Source of the DNA: Aselliscus stoliczkanus
Taxonomy: Eukaryota; Chordata; Mammalia; Chiroptera; Hipposideridae
Reading direction: 5' to 3'
Assembly (NCBI GenBank): GCA_033961575.1
Contig: CM066730.1
Span: 134,984,523-135,048,522, forward strand
DNA: 64,000 nucleotides
Shown here in pieces: positions 32,518-42,970 of this stretch; position 1 is the first letter of the stretch; each line of letters starts with the position of its first letter. A model generated the notes under the pieces. The model was not told the origin of the DNA, ran no database searches, and saw nothing but the letters and a program-made list of their open reading frames with translations. A program made the translations under genes and the position numbers.

Positions 32518-32865
32518 GTGAACCCAAAGAGGCTTACACCAAGACACATCATAATTAAAATACCAAAGGTTAAAGACAAAGAGAGAATCTTAAAAGCAGC
32601 AAGAAAAAAACAGTTAGTTACCTACAAGGGAGCTCCCATAGGATTGTCAGTTGATTTCTCAACAGAAACTTTGCAGGCAAGAAGGGAGTGGCAGGAAATA
32701 TTCCAAGTCATGAAAAGCAAGGACCTATAACCAAGATTACTCTACCCAGCAAAACTATCATTTAGAATCAAAGGACAAATAAAGAGTTTCCCAGACAAGA
32801 AAAGGCTAAAGGAGTTCATCACCACCAAACCAGTATTACAAGAAATGTTAGAGGGAGTTCTTTAA
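32518..32865 (+). pseudogene. L1 ORF1p C-terminal domain remnant
   Basis: The plus-strand frame encodes an L1 ORF1p C-terminus with recognisable motifs RHIII, VTYKGAPI, TLQARREW and YPAKLSF. ORF1p is the nucleic-acid-binding chaperone of the L1 ribonucleoprotein. One in-frame stop at 32728-32730 (TAA, where the family usually has CAA for Gln) breaks the frame; without it the frame continues to a natural stop at 32863-32865. The N-terminal coiled coil is absent upstream. Non-functional. Confidence 0.9.
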
Positions 32866-33014
32866 GATTAAAAAAGAAGGGAAAACATAAGAATAATAAA
32901 TGGCAATAACTACATATCTATCAACAATTACTTTAAATGGAAATGGATTAAATGCTCCAATTAAAAGACATATGGGGCTGGCTGAGTGGTGTGTTGGTTA
33001 AGAGTTGTCTTGGA

Positions 33015-33168
33015 GGGCCGGCCGAATGGCTCAGTTGGTTAAGAGCTCACTCAAGAGTGCGAGCTGAGCTCTGAACAACAGCAGTTTGATGCCCAGCCTG
33101 AGCTGAGCTGCCAACAGGTGGCAGGATGGCTCAGCTAAAAAAATTAAAAAAAAAAGTAAAATATTGTT
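33015..33168 (+). mobile_element. Abbreviated second-type SINE (GGCTCAG head), nested
   Basis: Head GGGCCGGCCGAATGGCTCAG, 'tggttaagagctcactcaag', B-box-like 'cagtttgatgccc', 'ctgccaacaggtggcagg', stopping at 'ggctcagct' followed by A-rich tail (33137-33160). AGAGTTGTCTTG before the insert (33001-33012) and AGAGTTGACTTA after the nest (33279-33290) fit a target duplication with the host SINE. Confidence 0.85.
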
Positions 33169-33278
33169 GGGCCAGCCGAGTGGCGCAGTGGTTAAGAGCT
33201 GACTTAGGATGCCAGAGGCCCCAGTTAAGATCCCACATATGAGGGCCACTGACACTGCCCTCTTAAAAAAAAAAAAAA
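33169..33278 (+). mobile_element. Abbreviated GGCCGGCC-type SINE, nested in the tail of the preceding SINE
   Basis: Head GGGCCAGCCGAGTGGCGCAG, 'gatgccagaggccccag', 'gggccactgacactgccctctt' then A15. It ends at the same internal point as the copies at 20614 and 25137. It probably landed in the A-tail of the 33015 element, so a separate duplication cannot be seen. Confidence 0.85.
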
Positions 33279-34330
33279 AGAGTTGACTTAGGATGCCAGC
33301 TCTAAACAGCAGGGCCCCAGTTCAGATCCCACATGAGGGCTAGTGATATTGTGCCCTCTTCAGCTAAGATGGTGAATGGCAGCTCGACCTGGAGTTAGGC
33401 TGCCGTGAGTCACTGGCGATGGCTGCAGTGGAGCTGCAGTGGGGTGCCGTAAGTTACCATGAGTGGCTGGCAGCTGGCGTGAGCTGCCAAGAGTTGCTGT
33501 GAACAGCTGTCCAGAGGTCCGCAACAGATCTGCCTCAGCCGGGAAGAGTGCAATGATAATACCAACATGGAACAGTGAAGCACCGTCCTCCACAATTAGA
33601 CTGAAAAACAAAAGAACAGCAACTTGTCTGTTCCCCTTCCCTGATTCCCCAACGTTGTTCCCCTGCCCCAATTCCCCAATAAAATCGTAAAAAAAAAAAA
33701 AAAAAAGACATATGGTGGCTGAATGGGTAAGAAAACAAAACCCTTACATATGCTGCCCACAAGAGAATCGTGTCAGATCAAAAATGCACACAGACTGAAA
33801 TGAAAGTAAAGGAATGGAAAAAGATATTTCATGAAAATTGAAATAAATAAATTTTTTAAAAAAGCTGAGGTAGACAAAATATCTTTGAAACAAAGCCTAT
33901 AGCAAGAGACAAAGAAAGATCCAGTAATTTTACTTCTGGGTATTTATCTGAAGAAATTCAAAACACTAATTCAAAAAGGCATATGCATCCCCATGTTCAT
34001 TGCAGCATTACTTACAATAGCCAAGATATGGAAGCAACCTAAATGTCCATCAATAGATAAATGGATAAAGAAGTGGTATACATATACAATGGAACATTAC
34101 TCAGCCATGAAAAAAAAGTGAAACCTTGCCATCTACACCACAGATGCTAGAAGGTATTGTGCTGAGTGGAGCAAGTCAGACAGAGAAAGACAAATACAAT
34201 GTGATTTCATTTATATGAGGAATCTAAAAAATAAAATAGACAAACAAAAAAAACCCAGAAATAAACTTATAGATACAGAGAACATTTTGATGGCTGCCAG
34301 ATTTGGTGGTGGTGGTGGAGGAGGCTTCAG

Positions 34331-34381
34331 TGGGATTGGGGGGCGGGGAAGCGGGGGGGAGGGGGAGGGGAGGGGAGGGGA
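34331..34381 (+). repeat. G-rich L1 3' UTR tract with G-quadruplex potential
   Basis: Nine or more runs of three to seven G residues lie within about 50 nt (GGG, GGGGGG, GGGG, GGGGGGG, GGGGG, GGGG ...). G-rich polypurine tracts in the 3' UTR are a known L1 feature. Folding is inferred. Confidence 0.88.
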
Positions 34382-34634
34382 GTGAAGGTGGAAAGGGATT
34401 AAGAGGTATAAGTTCGTAGTTACAAAATAGTCATGGGATGTAAAGTACAGCATAGGTAATATAGTCAATAATATTATAACTATGTATGGTATCAGATGGG
34501 TACTAGGTTTATCTGGGTGATCACTTCTTAAGTTATATAACTGTCTAATCAGTATATTGTATGCTAGAAACTAATATAATATTGTATATCAACTGTAATT
34601 GAAAAGTAAAAAAAAATATTAAAAAAAAAAGAAG

Positions 34635-35565
34635 AAGAACAGCTGTCTTGAAATTATCCTGATTCAGAATTCTTCCAAACTGGAACACAGTGGCTTCATA
34701 AAAATCCGGTGATATAGAACTCACCACGTTCTCATTTTGGAGGAGAGGAAAAAAACCTCAAAATGTAATTTTCAGTTCTCTATGTTCTATGTACTCTGTC
34801 TGTCTCCCACCAATCCCTGCCAACATCTTATTGGCATTCAACTTCAGAATGCATTTCCATTTTACATAATGGATTAATCACACCATAGATTTTTTTTTCT
34901 AATTCATGGCCTCAGGACATATGGAATATGCTATCTAAGAAAATGTTTATTTCTTTTGTTCTATTTGTTCAGGAAGCTTATTTTAAGTTGAGATTGTGTG
35001 TGTGTGTGTGTGTTTATACAGAGAATGTATCACATTAAAACCACAGAAAATAATCTTCTAAATGATTCCTTTACATGAAGTAAACTAGTCCTGTCCCTTA
35101 TACTTACTGAGAAGCACAAATGGCACTGGAACATCTTCAGAGTGGTTTATGCCCTTGACAGGTCAATCAGAGGGTAGCTGAAACCGAAGAAGTCATATGC
35201 CATGGTGCCAGCGGAAATGAAAATTATACCACTCATACTAACAAGTGCATTTCCAAAGGGACTATTTAGTGGTATTAGAAGTCTCTAAGCAGATGCCTCT
35301 GAACTTAAAACACACTTAATTCCTAAGGATTGTCTTGTAATTAATTTACCCAGATAGACTCAATGAGGAGAATGCAGGGCAAAGCATCACATTGCTCAGC
35401 AGTTTGAAAACTTTGGGGAACACCAAAATAAATAATTTGATTTTTTTCTTAAACATCTAAATTCACTTTCCTTATAACTGAGAAATGGGGACAGCATATA
35501 GTAAAGAAAAGCACTTTCCAATTTAATAATCTAATTGCCTTTTAGAAAAAGATCCATGAATCTCT
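34635..35565. other. Unique sequence with (TG)9 at 34995-35013
   Basis: Apart from the short TG microsatellite nothing is recognised. Confidence 0.55.
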
Positions 35566-35650
35566 TTTTTAATTAAATTTATTGGAGTGACAATGGTTAC
35601 TAAAATTATATAGGTTTCAATGAGCCACATTGTTAGAATTGGGTGTAAAC
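35566..35650 (-). mobile_element. L1 3'-end fragment, antisense (short)
   Basis: 'taattaaatttattggagtgac' and 'aattatataggtttcaatgag' match the antisense L1 terminal sequence also seen at 54953. Confidence 0.7.
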
Positions 35651-36248
35651 TGACTTCACTATTAAACAATCTATCAAACAACAACAATAAATTCAGCTAC
35701 TATAATAGGAAGGACTCCATGTAGCTGACATCAAAAGAATATCACTCATACTTTGGTTGCAGGTTTTCTTCCTATTAACTTCCAGTCTGGAAACATCTCA
35801 TTGAATGTGGAAGGCTTGCTCCTGACTGTTTTAGTCAGAGGCACAGTGCTGTATAGCAACAGTTTTCACATACCTCCCATTAACACGGCTTACATTTCAT
35901 GACCAACAGCCAAATCTCATGGGACCACTGACAGCTGTATTTTGCTAGTATTAGGAGTGTAATTTTAAAAACTGCTTAGTTCTTTTGAGGTTTTGGTACA
36001 AATTTGATAAACTTACCAGCTCTGGAAAGTAAAGTACAATGGTGTGATATTTGGATGGGCTGGTACCCCAGTAGGGGGTTACTTAATGTTGTGCTCTGTG
36101 TTTTTGATGGAAGTGACGTTTTGGACTCATTTGGGACAGAATCTCAGTCGGGCTCTTCCTTTGACCATAGGAAAATGTCTTAAACTGTATAGTCCCAGTT
36201 TAATTATTTATTCAAAGAACATGATGGTAATAACAGAGAGTGGTATTT
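35651..36248. other. Unique sequence, no gene seen
   Basis: No motif in the frame at 36044-36250. Confidence 0.5.
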
Positions 36249-36325
36249 GAGGAGCGATGAGGTAATGTATATGTTCTATCTAAAATAATGCCTGGCACTT
36301 AGTAAGTGGTCATTTTTATTATTAC
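36249..36325 (+). repeat. MIR SINE 3' fragment
   Basis: 'aataatgcctggcacttagt' followed by 'aagtggtcatttttattatt' is the MIR 3' end. Confidence 0.7.
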
Positions 36326-36369
36326 TGTATGCTTTTACACCAGGGCACCTTATTCGTTTACTTTATTCT

Positions 36370-36530
36370 TTTAAAAGCTATTTGTCATGTGCTTACTCTA
36401 TCACATCTCTTTTCATCTTCACTACAACCTTATGAGTAGGTTTCATTACTGCCATTTTATAAAGGAGAAGACCAAAGATAGAGGGGTTCTGGAATATGCT
36501 CAAGTCCACATAGCCAGTCAAGGATGCCAC
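36370..36530 (-). repeat. MIR SINE, antisense
   Basis: 'ttcactacaaccttatgagt', 'ctgccattttataaaggaga' and 'caagtccacatagccagtca' are antisense MIR core. Confidence 0.75.
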
Positions 36531-36539
36531 TGGGTCCAT

Positions 36540-36890
36540 CTTTAACAAATGTGTACTCATGTCTACTAGGTATTAGGCATCAACTAGGCACTGGGAAGAC
36601 TGGGATTAATGAGATGTGCCTATACTCCCCCAAAACTCATGTTCTATTTGGGGATGAGAAGAGGAAAGATAAACACCAAATAAGCCAGACCATGTCACGT
36701 TCTGTTTTTATGGCATAAAAGAGATATCAGGGAGACCCAAAGAGTGTGTAAGTAATTGTGACTGGGGAAACTGGGAAGGAGTTAACAGAGGAGGTCACTT
36801 TAGAGATGGGTCTGGAAGAATGAATGTGATTTTAACAGAAAAAGAAGGATTTTCCAGGCAGAAGAAGGCTTGGGGTATTTGGCAGGTGCT
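36540..36890 (-). mobile_element. L2 LINE, antisense
   Basis: 'gtgtactcatgtctactagg', 'caactaggcactgggaagac', 'aaactcatgttctatttgggg', 'agaggaggtcactttagaga' and 'attttccaggcagaagaagg' follow antisense L2. Confidence 0.72.
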
Positions 36891-36894
36891 GAGG

Positions 36895-37085
36895 AATCCT
36901 AGGTTCAAACATCCCTGTAGCACTTACTGCCTGTGTGACATTTGCTAGTTATCCACCTTTTTAACCCTTGTCTCTGTTGTCTGAAAAACAGTGTAATAAA
37001 GCCACAGAGTGGCTGTGGAGATGAGGAGATAAGTACATATAAAGTGTGTAACCCAGTGTCTGGCTCTAAGCATTAACTGCTGTCT
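36895..37085 (+). repeat. MIR SINE
   Basis: 'cctaggttcaaacatccctg', 'cttactgcctgtgtgacatt' and 'cccagtgtctggctctaagc' outline a diverged sense MIR. Confidence 0.7.
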
Positions 37086-37214
37086 TGTTGCTGTTAATCC
37101 TCAGCGTCTTTGCTCACCAAGGCCCTGGTGTATCACCCCTTCTTCCAACCTCCCACCTCAGCTAGCTTCTCATCCGTTTACTTCCTCTCTTCATGACTCA
37201 ACAGAGGCATAATA

Positions 37215-37490
37215 TCCTCTGGAACAATGCTTCTCAATGTCAGTGTACAAACGAGTCAGCGGGGCATCCTTTTAGAATGCAGATTCTGATTCAACAGGTA
37301 TGAGATGGAGCTGGAGACTCCATGTTTCTAACAAGCCCCCAGGTGGTGCTGATAACACTGGTCCAGAACCACCGTATGAGTAGTAGGAGCCTATAGTAGT
37401 GTTTCCCAGAGCAGATTCTGCCTTTCTAACACGCTTCCAGTAATGTCAGCTCTGGTGGCCCACAGAAGGTACTTTGATGACTGAGAATCC
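37215..37490. mobile_element. MER5A-type hAT fragment(s)
   Basis: 'agaatgcagattctgattca' and 'aagcccccaggtggtgctga' are typical of MER5-family hAT MITEs. A second partial copy ('cagagcagattctgcctttc') may follow at 37400-37490. Non-coding. Confidence 0.72.
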
Positions 37491-37559
37491 AGAGAGCCAT
37501 ATAAATCTTCATTTTTAAATGGCTTCCTGTGAGCAGAGGATCACCTTTCTTTCCACTCT

Positions 37560-37865
37560 TTTCTTTTCCTTCACACAATGATCTGCTCCAGGCAAACTGA
37601 GCTCATCTGCTTTTTCCTGAACAGGCCCTATGTACCGGTTTGGAAGGCTCTCTTGAATCCCCACCTTCTTTGTGATCATAGGTGTCTGTGTACATCTCCA
37701 GTGCAGCCCTTACCACACTGTATTAAAATAGGTATTTACATGTTTCGTTCCACTTCCAGACTATTTTTCTACTAATTATAAGCTACAAGATAGACTTTAA
37801 TAATTACCACATTATATTATTAATACTCATTGGTGGACTAAGAGGCAGGTTTTGAGAATGGTCAT
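37560..37865 (+). mobile_element. L2-like LINE fragment (weak)
   Basis: 'catctccagtgcagccctta' and pyrimidine-rich flanks with 'ctaattataagctacaag' recall L2 sense sequence. Diverged. Confidence 0.45.
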
Positions 37866-37867
37866 TC

Positions 37868-38372
37868 TATTAGTTTCCTAAGGCTGCCATAACGAAGTAC
37901 CATAAGTTGGGTGGTTTAAACAAGAGGAATTTATTGTCTCACGGTTCTGGATGTTGGAAGTCTGAAATCAAGGAATCAAGCTGTTGGCAAGGTTGGTTCC
38001 TTCTGGAGGCACTGAGGAAGAATCTGTTCCATGCATCTCTCCTAGCTACAGGCAGTCACTGGCAATCCTTGACATTCCTTGGCTTCTAAACGCGTCCATC
38101 CAGCACGTCACTCCCTGTTGTCCTATGGTGTAAGGACAACCGTGTCTGTGTCTACTTCTGTGTCTTTTTCTCTCTTCTTCGTGTGGAGGAATAAGACACC
38201 ATTAAGAAAACAAGGACACCAGTCATTGGATTAAGGACCACCCTACTCCAGTATGACCTCATCTTAACTAATTACATCTGCAACAATCCTATTTCCAAAT
38301 AGGGTCATATTCTGAGTTTCTGGAAAGGACAGGAACACGGGGTTGGGGGAAATACGATTCAACCCAGTGCAC
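37868..38372 (-). mobile_element. Solo LTR of the ERVL-MaLR (MLT1-type) class
   Basis: Antisense LTR: it begins 'attagtttcctaaggctgcc' and contains 'gtggtttaaacaagaggaat', 'ttattgtctcacggttctgg', 'aaggacaccagtcattggat', 'caaatagggtcatattctga', closing 'gattcaacccagtgca'. The AATAAA-type signal is altered in this copy. No internal retroviral genes flank it, so only the LTR remains. The subfamily is from memory. Confidence 0.85.
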
Positions 38373-38589
38373 TCATTGTTTAGAATTGCTGGTGCGTGGT
38401 GACAGTAAGAAGTAGACCAAGGTGTGCTCAGGTTTTCAATCTCTGCAGATAATGCTTACACCTGGGATAGACCATACCTACTGTCCATGCACACCTGTTG
38501 GTATATCATTGTTATTACAAGTATGCCTTACCTATTCTAATAAAATAAGTTGTCATATACATTTTATTTACACTGGAACAGTACAGATT

Positions 38590-38690
38590 TTGTTTCCGAG
38601 GACATGTACTATGTTTTATTCATTTTAAAATGTGCTTGGCCCATGGTAGTTACCCAAGAAATGTTGAATAAACTGTTGACCTGGAGGTTT
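38590..38690 (+). mobile_element. L2 LINE 3'-end fragment
   Basis: 'gaggacatgtactatgtttt' then 'tgcttggcccatggtagtta' and 'gaaatgttgaataaact' fit the L2 terminus. Confidence 0.68.
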
Positions 38691-39242
38691 GATGACTATT
38701 TCCCTGTCCAAATTATAAGAATTATATAGTGTCAACAGTTATACAGAGGTTTTCAACAACATGGGGGTCAGCCTCCCTAACTCCTGCATTGTTCAAGGGT
38801 CAACTACAATTCCTTAAGTCTCTACTTCACATCCAGAGTGTAGATAGTAAAGGATATTGGAGTCCTAATAGTTGATATTTTAAGAACGCATAGGGTAATT
38901 CTATTTCATCCTATGAGAAAATTAGGTTCTTTTAAAATGCAGAGCTAACACTGTTTTAAATTCAAGTTGGTGCTCCTTTAAGAGGAATATTTTCTTCTCA
39001 GTCAAGTAGCATAAAGAAAATGGTGTTCTACTGAAAGAAAAAAGTATGAGGGAACACCATTATGTAATTATGTTATTGTAACAGGATTATCATGTTTTGA
39101 AGTCGACTTGATAAAGCATGAATTAGAAAGAGCTTATTCTCTTCAGGAAAGCTTCAAGTTTACCTGTTTAAAATGATACTGTAATTTTTTTGTAAATACA
39201 GTTTGCCTGACATCACTTAGAAAGTAATTGAAGAAAATAAGA
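38691..39242. other. Mostly unique; possible old repeat scrap
   Basis: 38780-38812 ('gcattgttcaagggtcaact') recalls a known old repeat end, but I cannot name it. The rest is unrecognised. Confidence 0.4.
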
Positions 39243-39320
39243 ATTATTCATTCATTCATTTAACAAATACTTTATCGAATTTCTTACTGTATGTCAGTTT
39301 CTATCCCACATGCTTAGGAT
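39243..39320 (-). mobile_element. L2 LINE 3'-end fragment, antisense
   Basis: 'tattcattcattcatttaac' followed by 'aaatactttatcgaatttct' and 'tgtatgtcagtttctatccc' is antisense L2. Confidence 0.65.
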
Positions 39321-39467
39321 TTCTTTGTTGCTAATTTTTACATAGTCATGTAATAGTTTGCAGGTGGATTAATGTGCCAAATGAACAAGAAAGCCTCCAT
39401 GCCAAGGAATTTATAATACAGGAAGTCAACCACAAAGAACTATCATTTTCAAAACATCATAATGTTT

Positions 39468-39669
39468 CCAATCCTTTTTTTAAAAAATTTTTATTGGGGA
39501 ACAGTGTGTTTTCCCAGGACCCATCAGCTCCAAGTCAAGTAGTTGTTCCAATCTAGTTGTGGAGGGCGCAGCTCAGTGGCCCATGCGGGGATAGAACCAG
39601 CAACCTTGGTGGTATGAGCCTGCACTCTAACTACCTGAGCTGACCAGCTGCCCCTCTAATCCTTATTTT
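39468..39669 (-). mobile_element. VES-type bat SINE
   Basis: Element about 39482-39654, minus strand. 'tttattggggaacagtgtg', 'cagctccaagtcaagtagt', 'ggagggcgcagctcagtgg' and the head complement 'ctgagctgaccagctgcccc'. Direct repeats of the form CNAATCCTTNTTTT flank it. On its own strand the tail carries CCCCAATAAAAATTTTT. Confidence 0.9.
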
Positions 39670-41128
39670 TTCTTCTTTTGACTTTCCATGACAGGTTAGC
39701 TATGGCAGAGCAATTTCAAAGTTTGAGAGCATTTATGATGAGCAACCTATCATGCTAATGATAAATTTGGGGCATTCTACCCTGTGTGGAAGGAAATGTT
39801 AGATATTAGAGACAGAGAGTGCACTGCATGGTTTATGTCATACATTTTAATTCTGATAGGTTCATGTCAATGACTGTTATAACAGTATGTCTTGTTATGT
39901 GGCTACTACAAAATTATTTTTTTCAACATATTCAAAGTAACTTTGAAATTAGGAATTTGTAGCTTTATTATAAAAATCAGCCTAAACTCACACTGTGGAT
40001 TTTATTCCATCTTGGTCTATGCACATAATCAAATGAGTGGACTAATTTCCTACTTCTTTTCTGTCTTTTTCATGTGTGTATTGTGCATTGATGTTTGTTC
40101 AACCATTCTGAGGTTGTGGCAAAATAAAGAACTGAGGTCAAGAGATCTTGGTTTGCTCACCAGGAGATTGAACTGGTTAAGTTTATACATATTGCTGTTT
40201 ATAAGATAAGAAGGCCTCTTTTCGTTGTTTCCAGATGGTTGAATTATTTTACTTTCTGTTCTTAGAATGTTTTTTTTATATAATAATAGGAATGCTTTCA
40301 TGATTTTCTAAGGCCTGCCTGGTCTGATTAAGAAAGGTTTATAGAGAATCACAAAGCAGTCCATTTCCTAAGGTAGACTGTTTCTTGGAAGGGGCGTTTT
40401 GGTCTATGAAGTGTTGCTTCCATCCCCAGTTCAAAGAGGAAAATGGCTTCAGACACAGTCACTCTTTGCCAGTGAGACTGAGCTTTGCCCCACTCAGGGA
40501 TTAATGTCTGTTTTAGGTTCATGTAAATTATTCAGATTAACCTCGGGCTTTCTCTAGGTTTTCAAAATTAAAGTTCAAAAAAAAAAAAGATTAAAGTTCA
40601 AGAATTCGTATGATTTTTATTACTGTGCAAAGCCTAGGTTGAAAGTGTTTCATCTCTAAGTGCCAATGCCTGCCACAGGGGCTGGCACGTGAGAGGCTGA
40701 TGTAGAATGAAATAGGTCGATTTCCACTAAATTCTAATACAGTTCTATCTCATTTTGTAGCAGATACATTTTATCTAGGTAGAAATGTTAGGTATTGAAC
40801 AGTATTTTCAATATGCTAGCTATTTAAGGCATGTGTACAGTGACGTATTTGGTGGAACAACCACCCAATCACAGGTCCATTTAATAACTTTAGATGTGCT
40901 TCTAGGTAAATCATGTACCCTCTCAACAGTTTTTCCATCTGAGAAATGAAGGTTTCATTTTGATGGCTCCTGAAGTTCTTTCATCACTAAAATTATTTGA
41001 TCAAAATTTAATTTCTTATCCATTAGCCTGTACTAAATTGTATACTTTCTGTAATTAGCATCAGAGTTATCTTGAAAGAAGTTTGATTCCCAAGACTTTT
41101 GAGTACATGTCTTGAAGTAATTATATTA
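39670..41128. other. Unique sequence with an A12 run
   Basis: Opposed frames at 39892-40301 (105 and 83 codons) are AT-rich chance frames. An A-run lies at 40578-40589. Repeated 'attaaagttcaa' flanks that run (40567-40578 and 40591-40602), a local duplication. No repeat family recognised. Confidence 0.5.
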
Positions 41129-41188
41129 TAGTGATTATGAGCACATATTTTGGAGTTGGACCAGCCTGGGTTCAAATCTTGACTCTGG
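41129..41188 (+). repeat. MIR SINE, first part (split by SINE)
   Basis: 'agtgattatgagcacatatt', 'ttggagttggaccagcctgg', 'gttcaaatcttgactctg' is the 5' half of sense MIR. Confidence 0.85.
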
Positions 41189-41698
41189 TATGTATGTATG
41201 TATGTATGTATGTATGTATGTATGTATTTTTAAAGATTTTATTGGGAAATTGGGGGAGGGGAAACAGCATTGGGGAATCAGGGAAGGGGAACAAACAAGT
41301 TGTCCTTTTTGTTCTTCAATCTAGTTGCGGAGGACATTGCTTCACTGGCCCATGTTGGTATCATCATTGCACTCTTCCCGGATGAGGCAGATTGGTCACC
41401 AGCCTTTGGACAGGCACTCATGGCAGCTCTTGGCAGCTCACGCTGGCTGCTACTCACTGTAGCCTATGGCAGCCCACATAGGCTACTCACTGTAGCCTAT
41501 GGCAGCCCACTGCAGCAGAGGCTGCAGCCCACACTGTCGCCGGGACTCACGTAACCCAGCTCCAGGTGGAGCTGTTGTTCACCATCTTAGCTGTAGAGGG
41601 CAGTGTCACTGGCCCTCATATGTGGGATCCGAACCAGGGCCGCTGGCGTCCCAAGCCAACTCTTAACCAATGCGCCACTCGGCTGGCCCTTGACTATG
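41178..41698 (-). mobile_element. Full-length GGCCGGCC-headed SINE with expanded (TATG)n tail
   Basis: Element about 41188-41688. The 3' tail side on the plus strand is a perfect (TATG)n array at 41188-41227, in place of the usual T-run. Then 'taaagattttattgggaaat', the body with duplicated 'ctcactgtagcctatggcagccc' units (41453-41512), and the head ending 'cactcggctggccc' at 41688. The target duplication CTTGACT[C/A]TG is at 41178-41187 and 41689-41698. The 94-codon frame 41270-41554 is an antisense SINE reading. Confidence 0.92.
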
Positions 41699-41870
41699 AT
41701 ATTTATTAAAAGCAAGCGGCCATCCATCTATCAGACTTACTTTTCTCATCTGTAAATGGGAATAATAATAATATTCACTTTATAGGGCTGCTGTCAGGAT
41801 TAAATGAGATAATGTATGTAAGCACTTAGGACAACGCTTGGTACAGGTAACTAGTTTTCTTACTATAACC
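41689..41870 (+). repeat. MIR SINE, second part
   Basis: 'tactttcctcatctgt'-like 'acttttctcatctgtaaatg', 'tatagggctgctgtcaggat' and 'gacaacgcttggtacaggta' complete the MIR begun at 41129. Confidence 0.85.
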
Positions 41871-42804
41871 ACACTGGGATTGGGATCATTATGAAGAAAA
41901 ACACTATAAATATATTTGTTTAATTTCAGATTATAGATAATGACTGCAGGTAAAGATGAAATAATGTTACTTATTAGGCTGTACTTCAGACTCACTAGAA
42001 CTCTCTCATCTGGGTAGGAAAATGTCCATGGAGATGAGAACAGCAGCTACACATCAGAGTGGCACTTGTACTGATTAATCATGCCTTGCTGTTAACACTG
42101 TTCAAATGAGCAAATGAAAGAACATCTTTTGGCAATGGAGTGATATTTATAAATTAAATTTATTGATACACATGGTTGTGGTTATTATTTTAATCTTCCT
42201 CTGTAGGTATTTTGTAAGAAAATATAAGTCTTATGTTTACTTCTGTTTGTTAATGCTTTGATAAATCAGACATTTTTAGTATTCTATCAATGGCAAAAGT
42301 CTAATTGCCTTATTGCATTCTGATTTATTTCTTTCCTTACTTTCTTTGCATCTGCAGCCCAACAAATGAGTCTCTGAAGAGTTATATGTTATGATACAGT
42401 GTCAGTGAAATTAATCCTGATCAATTTTAAAGTTCACGTTTTTATTTGATGACTTTCAAGGGAATCACTAAAACTGAGATTGACTTGGTCTCTTCTTTTG
42501 TTGGTTAAATATTGTTGTTTGAAGGCAGTGGAGCCAGAGTGAAGAAAAGGGCCCTTCTTGTGCTCTTAACTCTGTTTCATTTCTGAAAAAAAGCTGCAGC
42601 AATTCCTCTTGTCTATGTATAAAATGAGGCTAATTGGTCAAAAAGAACACTGTGGCTATAATAGGTTTGTAACTTTGGCATCTCACCAAGGTAAGAGGCC
42701 TAATTCTATCCACAATGGGAGAATATTGAGTGTTTTTGAAACCCTTTCAGTTTCTCCAAACATTTTTATTTTTCACAGTAACAAAATTGTTGTCTCTTGT
42801 CTGT
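41871..42804. other. Unique sequence, no gene seen
   Basis: The 117-codon frame beginning at 42609 runs into the MIR at 42805 and shows no domain. Confidence 0.5.
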
Positions 42805-42970
42805 ATGGTGTTTTACAGCTAACATCTTGTCTGATCCTCTGGATTACTTACGGAGGTACTGGGGGAAGACATTACCTCCTCCTCTTCTCTGGTAGGACAA
42901 CGGGGACTCAAGAGAAAGGAAGCCATTTGTCTAAAGTCATGCAGCTAATAAATTTAGAGTGAGGATTTCT
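42805..42970 (-). repeat. MIR SINE fragment, antisense
   Basis: 'ttacagctaacatcttgtct', 'ccatttgtctaaagtcatgc' and 'agctaataaatttagagtga' are antisense MIR. Confidence 0.68.

Larger units (their letters stand above)
32963..33715 (+). mobile_element. Outer GGCCGGCC-type SINE in L1, itself invaded twice
   Basis: The outer element runs from 32976 to 33702 and is flanked by the 13-bp duplication AAAAGACATATGG (32963-32975 and 33703-33715). Its head is at 32976-33012 and its remainder at 33279-33702, with a variant centre ('ctctaaacagcagggcccca', 'cttcagctaagatggtgaa') and the standard tail 'gattccccaacgttgttcccc' with AATAAAATCGT, where the TCTTT is mutated. Two short SINEs (33015-33278) separate head and body. 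Antisense frames of 61-103 codons here are non-genic. Confidence 0.9.
32902..33915 (+). pseudogene. L1 ORF2 endonuclease-domain remnant, split by SINEs
   Basis: 32920-32972 translates to a stretch ending GNGLNAPIKRH, the N-terminal endonuclease motif containing the metal-site Asn region of L1 ORF2p. After the SINE nest the frame resumes at 33711 with VAEW..YICCPQENR, where the catalytic Glu position is retained (QEN in place of the usual QET). Stops follow before 33840. The domain is cut off near 33915 by the internal deletion. Confidence 0.82.
32411..34634 (+). mobile_element. Internally deleted L1 retrotransposon hosting nested SINEs
   Basis: Order on the plus strand: ORF1 C-terminal region (32518-32865); ORF2 start with part of the endonuclease domain (about 32900-32975, resuming 33711-33915); an abrupt join near 33915-33920 to the distal end of ORF2 ('cattgcagcattacttacaa' at 33999-34018, 'attactcagccatgaaaa'); then the 3' UTR with a G-rich tract (34331-34381) and A-rich end at about 34606-34634. 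Most of ORF2, including the reverse transcriptase core, is missing. SINEs occupy 32976-33702. Dead copy with several stops. Confidence 0.88.

Noticed and set aside
37868..38372. An intact endogenous retrovirus around the LTR
   Set aside because: No gag, pol or env-like frames on either side; it is a solo LTR.
41188..41227. Regular direct repeats as a CRISPR-like array
   Set aside because: A tetranucleotide microsatellite in an animal genome with no spacers.
42609..42962. A 117-codon frame
   Set aside because: It runs into a MIR copy and has no recognisable motif.
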